Positions 60,045 through 64,000 of a stretch of 64,000 nt of DNA are shown piece by piece; position 1 is the first letter of the stretch; each line of letters begins with the position of its first letter. Source of the DNA: Teredinibacter franksiae (GTDB lineage: Bacteria > Pseudomonadota > Gammaproteobacteria > Pseudomonadales > Cellvibrionaceae); contig NZ_JACJUV010000001.1 in the NCBI RefSeq assembly GCF_014218805.1, forward strand, positions 124,001 through 188,000. The letters run 5' to 3'. The position numbers were made by a program, and so were the translations under genes. The notes beneath the pieces are model-generated. The model saw nothing but the letters and a program-made list of their open reading frames with translations, searched no databases and had not been told where the DNA came from.

Positions 60045-60071
60045 TATAATTAGCCCTAATGTTAGCCCTAA
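60045..60071 (+). promoter_or_regulatory. Promoter -10 box and operator-like repeats of the TA locus
   Basis: A perfect TATAAT at 60045-60050 is followed by two direct copies of TTAGCCCTAA (60050-60059 and 60062-60071), 12 bp apart start to start. The repeats lie over the expected transcription start, the usual place for autoregulation by an antitoxin. No good -35 is seen; the matching spot (TTACCC, 60022) lies inside the heptamer array. Confidence 0.6.
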
Positions 60072-60088
60072 AGTTATGAGGTGATTCT

Positions 60089-60406
60089 ATGTTACAGCGG
60101 GTTATGTGTGGCTTCGCCACATCCATTAGCAAATTCAAAAATAACCCCGGCGCTGTGTTGGCGGAAGCTGACGGTGATGCTGTGGCGGTGTCATCCCACA
60201 ATCAAATCCAGTTCTATGCGGTGCCTGCGCACCTGTACGAAGACATGGTGCAATTTGTGGAAATGAGCCAACGCGGCACGGCAGAACTCAACACCGCACC
60301 GGGTAAGTTTGCGTTAACCGAATCCATGGTTGATAGCATGACCGAGCAACTGCAAAACACTGACAACGATCTGGGGGATTTTGTCGAATGCCAAAACAAT
60401 TCATAA
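60089..60406 (+). CDS. yafN: YafN-type (Phd/YefM family) antitoxin
   Basis: A 105-residue protein with a Phd/YefM-like N-terminal DNA-binding fold (ATSISKFKNNPGAVLAEADGDAVAVSSHNQIQFYAVPAHLYEDMVQFVE) and a flexible acidic C-terminus expected to wrap the toxin. It would bind the toxin encoded 150 bp later and repress its own promoter. Its 3' end overlaps the next small frame by 19 bp. Confidence 0.85.
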   Translation: MLQRVMCGFATSISKFKNNPGAVLAEADGDAVAVSSHNQIQFYAVPAHLYEDMVQFVEMSQRGTAELNTAPGKFALTESMVDSMTEQLQNTDNDLGDFVECQNNS

Positions 60407-60552
60407 AGGGAACGGACAACAAGCCGTTTGAGATTGTCGAAGACGATCACAACAAAACACCAGCCACGGATACCACGCCCAATAAGCACCGCTACGACCA
60501 GCAACTGGCGCGCGTTACCAAAGCCACCCACACCGCAGTGAAAAAGCGTTAG
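60388..60552 (+). CDS. 54-residue ORF between antitoxin and toxin
   Basis: A small hydrophilic protein (MPKQFIKGTDNKPFEIVEDD ... RVTKATHTAVKKR), acidic in the middle and basic at the end, probably unstructured alone. It starts inside the antitoxin gene in another frame and stops just before the toxin start. I recognise no family. The overlap on one side and tight spacing on the other suggest it is translated as part of the operon. Confidence 0.55.
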   Translation: MPKQFIKGTDNKPFEIVEDDHNKTPATDTTPNKHRYDQQLARVTKATHTAVKKR

Positions 60553-60560
60553 GGGTGACC

Positions 60561-60977
60561 GTGGCAAAGATACGACTCTTTCAAAGCAAACTGATGGCGG
60601 ATGCCTTGGGTGCGGATGCGGCAAAAGATTTACTGGCAGACTTTCGGCTGTACAAAGAAAAGGGGGTATTACCCAACACCTTTGGCCGTGATGCGCCCTA
60701 TGACTTCACCAGCAACCGCCGGTTTTTGGAACTGCAACACATCCACTTAAAGCGCAACGGCGAAACCTTCCCGGTTAGGTTGCTCCAGTTCTCGCGCACG
60801 TCCGGTTATGTGCTGGTGTACTGCCCCGGCTTTTTTGATAGCAGCGCCTACCTGTTGATCACCGTCATTAAGCACTGGGATCACAGGAAACCCAAAGAGG
60901 TGGCAGGTACCGACAAAGACCCCAACCTGATGGCAAAGCTGGAAGCTATCGCGGAAGGGTTCAGGGAAAAATTTTAA
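60561..60977 (+). CDS. yafO: YafO-family toxin (ribosome-associated mRNA interferase)
   Basis: A 138-residue protein matching YafO toxins, which cut mRNA on the ribosome: MAKIRLFQSKL, LLADFRLYKEKGVLPNTFGRDAPYD, HIHLK, FPVRLLQFSRTSGYVLVYCPGFFDSSAYLLITVIKHWDH and a final AEGFREKF. The start is placed at the GTG at 60561, with AGGGG five bases upstream; a GTG two codons earlier overlaps that ribosome site. Normal length and no visible damage. Confidence 0.88.
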   Translation: MAKIRLFQSKLMADALGADAAKDLLADFRLYKEKGVLPNTFGRDAPYDFTSNRRFLELQHIHLKRNGETFPVRLLQFSRTSGYVLVYCPGFFDSSAYLLITVIKHWDHRKPKEVAGTDKDPNLMAKLEAIAEGFREKF

Positions 60978-61008
60978 GTAATGAGTGGGAAGCCGACCAG
61001 CTACCGGT

Positions 61009-61081
61009 TGAGGGGGGTGCAGCGCTTCCCCGATCCCCTCATGCAAAACGTTGGATAAAACAAAGGCCGCACTCGCGGCCT
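61009..61081. other. Two hairpins after the toxin gene
   Basis: TGAGGGG/CCCCTCA (61009-61041, 19-nt loop) is followed by AGGCCGC-ACTC-GCGGCCT (61064-61081). The second may be the transcript end, although only AT-rich sequence rather than a T-run follows. Confidence 0.45.
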
Positions 61082-61104
61082 ATATGCACCCTCAGAGGGC
61101 TTGA

Positions 61105-61410
61105 ATGAAACTACACTTGATCGAAAAAGAAAATTTACTTACCCGAGACGACAAAGCTACCCAAAACTGGAAAAGTGGTTTTTGGGCAATTTCTCATGAG
61201 GTGGCTGATCAACTAATAGGCGGCGATATTTTTCTGCACAAAACGCAAAATAAACCGTCATTTTTTGGTGGTAAGATTACTGGCTATTCTTTACAAGATG
61301 AAGGCCAATGGAAAGGCCGAATTATTTTTGAGTTTACAGCGACAAAAGAGCATAAAAATGTAAAAACCTCAAAATCAGGCTGGAGTATGGAAAAGAAAAT
61401 TGTTAAGTGA
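61105..61410 (+). CDS. Hypothetical protein of a small beta-rich type
   Basis: A 101-residue soluble protein (WKSGFWAISHEVADQLIGGDIFLHKTQNKPSFFGGKITGYSL ... IIFEFTATKEHKNVKTSKSGW). I have seen this kind of sequence among accessory and cassette genes but know no function. AGAGGG precedes the ATG; a terminator follows the stop. Confidence 0.65.
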   Translation: MKLHLIEKENLLTRDDKATQNWKSGFWAISHEVADQLIGGDIFLHKTQNKPSFFGGKITGYSLQDEGQWKGRIIFEFTATKEHKNVKTSKSGWSMEKKIVK

Positions 61411-61439
61411 AGGTGCACAAAACACGGAAATTTAAATAG

Positions 61440-61464
61440 GCCGTTCATTGAGCGGCTTTTTTTT
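61440..61464 (+). terminator. Terminator after the hypothetical gene
   Basis: GCCGTT and AGCGGC-type arms (with one G-T pair) around a 5-nt loop, followed by eight T, 30 bp after the stop at 61410. Confidence 0.8.
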
Positions 61465-61550
61465 GTTTACAAATGTAAACGCTTGGTTGCGCGGCTTTAT
61501 CAGCAGGCACAATAAAAACTTTTCAACCCAACTTTATTAGGAGAAAAAAC

Positions 61551-62045
61551 ATGATTGAAACGCTAGATTCAGCACACATTAAATCAACAGCCGGAGAGCG
61601 GCTTATTGGCGATTTAACGCCTATGCTAGACCAGTTTGTTAGTAAGCACCTAGAGCTACCGACGCCACGCGGATTTCACAACAAGCTTAATAAAACATTC
61701 GATTACAGGGTTGCCGACGAGGATGACGATATTGATGTTTCAATACTTAATAAACCCCCTACCGAATGGATTACAAAGCATAAGAGTTTAACCCTGTATT
61801 TGCGTTACAAAGATACTATTAAGCCGTGGCCTTATCGCACACTTATTGTGGCGGTAATAGAGGTATCGCCCAATAAAAAAGGCTTAGGGACAGAGCTATT
61901 TAATGCGCTAGAAACGATTGCGAGGCGTCACGGTTTTTTTGCGGTCGGCATAGAGTGCGCAAATCCCGGTATAGCCGCTTTTGCCGAAAAACGAGGTTAT
62001 AGGTCACTAGGCCATGAAAGCCTTATTAAAACTCTGCACGATTAA
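61551..62045 (+). CDS. GNAT-family N-acetyltransferase
   Basis: A 164-residue acetyl-CoA-dependent acyltransferase-like protein. The N-terminal ~90 residues are variable. The GNAT core is visible as LIVAVIEVSPNKKGLGTELFNALETIARRHGF (motif A acetyl-CoA loop) and GIECANPGIAAFAEKRGYRSLG (motif B). AGGAG lies before the ATG. The substrate is unknown. It is not fused to, or adjacent to, a DUF1778-type antitoxin, so a GNAT toxin role is not supported. Confidence 0.85.
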   Translation: MIETLDSAHIKSTAGERLIGDLTPMLDQFVSKHLELPTPRGFHNKLNKTFDYRVADEDDDIDVSILNKPPTEWITKHKSLTLYLRYKDTIKPWPYRTLIVAVIEVSPNKKGLGTELFNALETIARRHGFFAVGIECANPGIAAFAEKRGYRSLGHESLIKTLHD

Positions 62046-62078
62046 CACGCTAAACCAAACCATGCAAATAGGTAAATT

Positions 62079-62381
62079 ATGTTAAGAACAGTTGAATTTT
62101 CGAAAAACGATATGGCTTACGGAATGAAGATAGGGCTTAAACTGCAAGAGTATTCTGTTATGTCCTATTTAAACTATCTTGGATGCAAGGGCGATTTTGT
62201 TTTCGCTTGCCGAAAGACCGCTTGCAAGCAAATGCCTTTAATAAGCACAAAGCCTGATACTTTTTATCGGCACTATGTCAGGCTTGAAAAGCTAGGATTA
62301 ATTAAATATAGGCGTGAAAGCGATAAAATTACATTTACAGACGCTGGCTGCATTTGGGAAGGAACGTGCCATAGCGATTAA
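62079..62381 (+). CDS. Small protein with a winged-helix-like C-terminus
   Basis: A 100-residue protein. The segment DTFYRHYVRLEKLGLIKYRRESDKITFTDAG looks like the recognition helix and wing of a winged-helix domain, suggesting a small regulator. The N-terminal half (EFSKNDMAYGMKIGLKLQEYSVMSYL) is unrecognised. It follows the GNAT gene by 33 bp in the same direction. Confidence 0.55.
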   Translation: MLRTVEFSKNDMAYGMKIGLKLQEYSVMSYLNYLGCKGDFVFACRKTACKQMPLISTKPDTFYRHYVRLEKLGLIKYRRESDKITFTDAGCIWEGTCHSD

Positions 62382-62407
62382 TGTGGCAATAGTGTTTTAT
62401 TAAAAAT

Positions 62408-62430
62408 CTCGCTTATCGTGGGCTTTTTTT
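62408..62430. terminator. Candidate terminator between convergent genes
   Basis: CTCGC-TTATC-GTGGG (5 bp including two G-T pairs) followed by CTTTTTTT. It lies between the convergent winged-helix-like and 85-residue genes. Confidence 0.5.
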
Positions 62431-62686
62431 AATTAATATTTTCTACTCGCCGACAAATCTCGCTGCTAAGGCTTTTATACAGCCGATCTGAATTTTCAAA
62501 ATATTCTTCCGTAAATTTTCGGTACACTATGCCGTCTCCGACTGACCAACGATCCCAGTCGCTGCTTAAAAGCCGCTGAATGCTTTCACGTTTAATTTCA
62601 GCCAGCAGGCAGCGCACGGCTAACTCTTCGTTGTCTAAATCTTTGTGCGGTCTGGCTTTTTTGTTTGGGAATTCTATAAGCTTCAT
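62429..62686 (-). CDS. Hypothetical charged protein
   Basis: An 85-residue soluble, mostly helical protein (MKLIEFPNKKARPHKDLDNEEL ... LLSSDWDRWSVGDGIVYRKFTEEYFENSDRLYKSLSSEI). Unrecognised. The start is placed at the ATG at 62686; the frame also opens at a GTG four codons earlier that lies inside box copy 2. Confidence 0.55.
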   Translation of the reverse strand: MKLIEFPNKKARPHKDLDNEELAVRCLLAEIKRESIQRLLSSDWDRWSVGDGIVYRKFTEEYFENSDRLYKSLSSEICRRVENIN

Positions 62687-62690
62687 TTTT

Positions 62691-62702
62691 TGACCCACAG
62701 TG
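62691..62702. promoter_or_regulatory. Box copy 2: TGACCCACAGTG
   Basis: Second copy of the quasi-palindromic box, with a one-base change just after the shared core (GGTGT instead of TGTGT). It lies 4 bp upstream of the minus-strand gene start at 62686 and 8 bp before the TTTTAGGG array. Confidence 0.6.
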
Positions 62703-62710
62703 GTGTTGGG

Positions 62711-62765
62711 TTTTAGGGTTTTAGGGTTTTAGGGTTTTAGGGTTTTAGGGTTTTAGGGTTTAGGG
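62711..62765. repeat. TTTTAGGG octamer array, telomere-like
   Basis: Six perfect tandem TTTTAGGG units followed by one 7-bp unit (TTTAGGG). No gene overlaps it. The G-tracts at regular spacing could form a G-quadruplex. Confidence 0.97.
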
Positions 62766-62967
62766 TGTTGGGTTTATTTTTTCTGGTATTCGTCTGTTCG
62801 GTTTATATTAAATCTTGGTTGATATTTGTCTGTGGTGTAGGTTTGCTTTGCGCCACTGGGTGTAAGCGTAATATCTTTTTTTGGCCTGCTCTGGCCAGTG
62901 CGAATTACCCCAATCCTTGGGGTATTAGAATAATCAATTACAAAGCCCATCGTTATTTTCCGTCGCT
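62766..62967. other. Intergenic interval with a hairpin
   Basis: The 71-codon plus-strand frame across this stretch starts inside simple repeats and shows no ribosome site or family. A hairpin TACCCCAA-TCC-TTGGGGTA lies at 62906-62924, downstream of the minus-strand gene at 62968, and may be its transcript end. Confidence 0.45.
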
Positions 62968-63141
62968 TTATTTAATCTGAGGATTACCCGGAATATGGCT
63001 AAAACCTTCACGCAATGTGCGTTCTGTCGGCTTTACGCTGCCAACGGTAATACTGCCGCTGCTGCCAAATCCTTGCGTAATCTTAGCGCTGGTTTTTCCT
63101 TGCTGGGTTTTAGTGGGCAGTTCATTTTTTGATTTTTTCAT
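62968..63141 (-). CDS. Small hypothetical protein, 57 residues
   Basis: A basic, Ser/Gly/Thr-rich protein (MKKSKNELPTKTQQGKT ... GFGSSGSITVGSVKPTERTLREGF) preceded by a strong ribosome site (AAAGGAG, six bases before the ATG), which is the main evidence it is real. Probably unstructured. I recognise no family. Confidence 0.6.
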   Translation of the reverse strand: MKKSKNELPTKTQQGKTSAKITQGFGSSGSITVGSVKPTERTLREGFSHIPGNPQIK

Positions 63142-63293
63142 GAGGGTGCTCCTTTTGTGGTTTTGGTTTTTTGTTTCTGGTTTTTTGTTTTTAGTAGATT
63201 AGCATGCGGCTTATTTTTGCGCCCTAATTTTTAGGGCCGGGGGCATAGGGTTTATTCTATTACTTTTTTTAAATAAATTGAGGAGAAAATACG

Positions 63294-63830
63294 ATGATCG
63301 ATTATCCTGTTGAACGTATTGCAGCGCTTAAAAAAGAATTACCTAACTTGCCTGACCTAGAACTGGTTAATGTGCAATCCCAATTGCGTGAAAGCCTGAG
63401 CGATAAAAATCTTACCGCAGACGATAGAGCGATTCTGATTGAAGGTTTTAAGGAGGTGATCAATGAGGTTTCGCGTCGTGATTCTACAGTACCCGTTGAT
63501 CCATTTTACGATCCAGAAGTGGGTGACTTAATTAAAAGTTTTGCTGAAGAAGAGGACGATGAGCTAGAGCTTAAATTACATGAAGCGTCTAAAACATTTT
63601 ATGGGGCTTCGGCCTTTGATCTGAAAACAGAAAATGTTTTGGAAGCCAAGAAAATTATTTCGGCTGTGCAGCAAACTCTGGCACAGCGCGAAATAGATGC
63701 TGAGGGTGATATGCACGCACAAATTGAAAAAGGTGGGCACTTCGATTATTCAGGGGCAGAGATTCAGAAACAAATTAATGCTGAAATTGCGGAGAAACAA
63801 CGCAAGCAAAGCTTAGGGGTTTATGAGTAG
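63294..63830 (+). CDS. Hypothetical acidic helical protein
   Basis: A 178-residue soluble protein, strongly acidic in the middle (KSFAEEEDDELELKLHEASKTF) and helical throughout. The C-terminal AQIEKGGHFDYSGAEIQKQINAEIAEKQRKQS is probably a long helix. A clear ribosome site (GAGGAG, nine bases before the ATG) supports it. Unrecognised; phage-like or plasmid-like origin is possible. Confidence 0.65.
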   Translation: MIDYPVERIAALKKELPNLPDLELVNVQSQLRESLSDKNLTADDRAILIEGFKEVINEVSRRDSTVPVDPFYDPEVGDLIKSFAEEEDDELELKLHEASKTFYGASAFDLKTENVLEAKKIISAVQQTLAQREIDAEGDMHAQIEKGGHFDYSGAEIQKQINAEIAEKQRKQSLGVYE

Positions 63831-63869
63831 TTTTTGTTTTTGTTTTTGTTTTGCTTTTGTTTTTGTTTC
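63830..63869. repeat. GTTTTT hexamer array
   Basis: Imperfect tandem GTTTTT/GCTTTT units starting at the last base of the stop codon of the preceding gene and ending 11 bp before box copy 3. On transcription it gives a U-rich tract that could act as a weak terminator. Confidence 0.85.
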
Positions 63870-63880
63870 TTATCAATTTG

Positions 63881-63895
63881 TGACCCACAGTGTGT
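63881..63895. promoter_or_regulatory. Box copy 3: TGACCCACAGTGTGT
   Basis: Identical over 15 bases to copy 1. The remaining 105 bases of the window after it hold nothing I can identify. Confidence 0.6.
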
Positions 63896-64000
63896 AGGTG
63901 CTTAGGGCTCTGGTTTATATGTTATCCATACTGCCTTGCAATCAGCGCCAAATCAAGCGCTGTGAATCTTCTGTCGTTTATAGTTGGTGGTTTAATATTT

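Noticed and set aside
61551..62045. GNAT toxin of a TacT/AtaT-type toxin-antitoxin pair
   Set aside because: No ribbon-helix-helix antitoxin gene precedes it, and the N-terminal region is unlike these toxins.
62765..62980. 71-codon hydrophobic plus-strand frame after the TTTTAGGG array
   Set aside because: Its start lies within simple repeats with no ribosome site, and its end overlaps the better-supported 57-residue gene on the other strand.
59845..63895. Chromosomal integron cassette array
   Set aside because: The small promoter-poor genes and toxin-antitoxin locus suggested cassettes, and one GTTGGAT core-like heptamer occurs at 61050. I could not pair it with an RYYYAAC partner or find repeated attC-like hairpins, and genes lie on both strands.

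Overview
The window looks like chromosome of a heterotrophic, polysaccharide-degrading gammaproteobacterium, most likely in or near the Cellvibrionales (the Saccharophagus / Teredinibacter / Cellvibrio side). The evidence is a secreted glucanase with CBM10 and CBM2 modules joined by long Thr-Pro linkers, other secreted carbohydrate-binding proteins, and gene orders I recall from pseudomonads (smc-zipA-ligA; cysS-glnS-ppiB-lpxH; a folD-side tRNA cluster). The assignment is inference; no rRNA gene is present to confirm it.

Layout. 1-6.6 kb: the 3' part of hemN, then a sparse stretch with a few small genes (membrane-anchored glutaredoxin, DUF5062-like protein, small membrane protein), one IS630-type insertion sequence and long gene-poor gaps. 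6.6-9.2 kb: a large secreted serine hydrolase resembling polyglycine hydrolases, with N-terminal tandem repeats and a C-terminal CBM35/6-like module, closed by a perfect hairpin terminator. 9.2-11.8 kb: a decayed island (REP-type transposase fragment, a periplasmic binding protein, a broken tyrosine integrase) ending at a tRNA-His/Arg/Pro cluster. 12.3-29.9 kb: mostly housekeeping genes: folD, rsuA, rsmC, an overlapping minus-strand operon (RluA-type synthase, lipoprotein peptidase, methyltransferase-like protein, rhodanese), SDR and S1/P1 nuclease, djlA, a fructosamine-kinase-like protein, a second J-domain protein, a voltage-gated cation channel, cysS, glnS, ppiB, lpxH. 30-34 kb: an octaheme hydroxylamine-oxidoreductase-like cytochrome with its NapC-type quinol dehydrogenase, miaE, a DUF1289 protein and a CBM9-like protein. 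34.3-40 kb: acnB, small hypotheticals, an EamA transporter, a patatin.

40.4-43.4 kb: a circularly permuted GH16 glucanase (GH16-CBM10-CBM2) followed by a membrane-bound AraC regulator, a likely beta-glucan utilisation unit. 43.9-50.7 kb: fadD and a FadE-like acyl-CoA dehydrogenase (beta-oxidation), a DUF4136 lipoprotein, an AraC regulator, small proteins, a lytic transglycosylase. 50.7-59.3 kb: ligA, zipA, smc, ccmI, ccmH, all on the minus strand. 59.5-59.7 kb: tRNA-Val and tRNA-Asp.

59.8-64 kb is an accessory segment directly after tRNA-Asp. It holds very small genes, a YafN/YafO-type toxin-antitoxin locus with an extra 54-residue reading frame between the partners, a GNAT acetyltransferase, several unrecognised proteins, three copies of a quasi-palindromic box TGACCCACAGTG, and three simple-sequence arrays (CCCCTTA, TTTTAGGG, GTTTTT). 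This segment and the polyglycine-hydrolase-like protein are the least ordinary parts of the window. The circular permutation of the GH16 enzyme is the clearest single structural curiosity.
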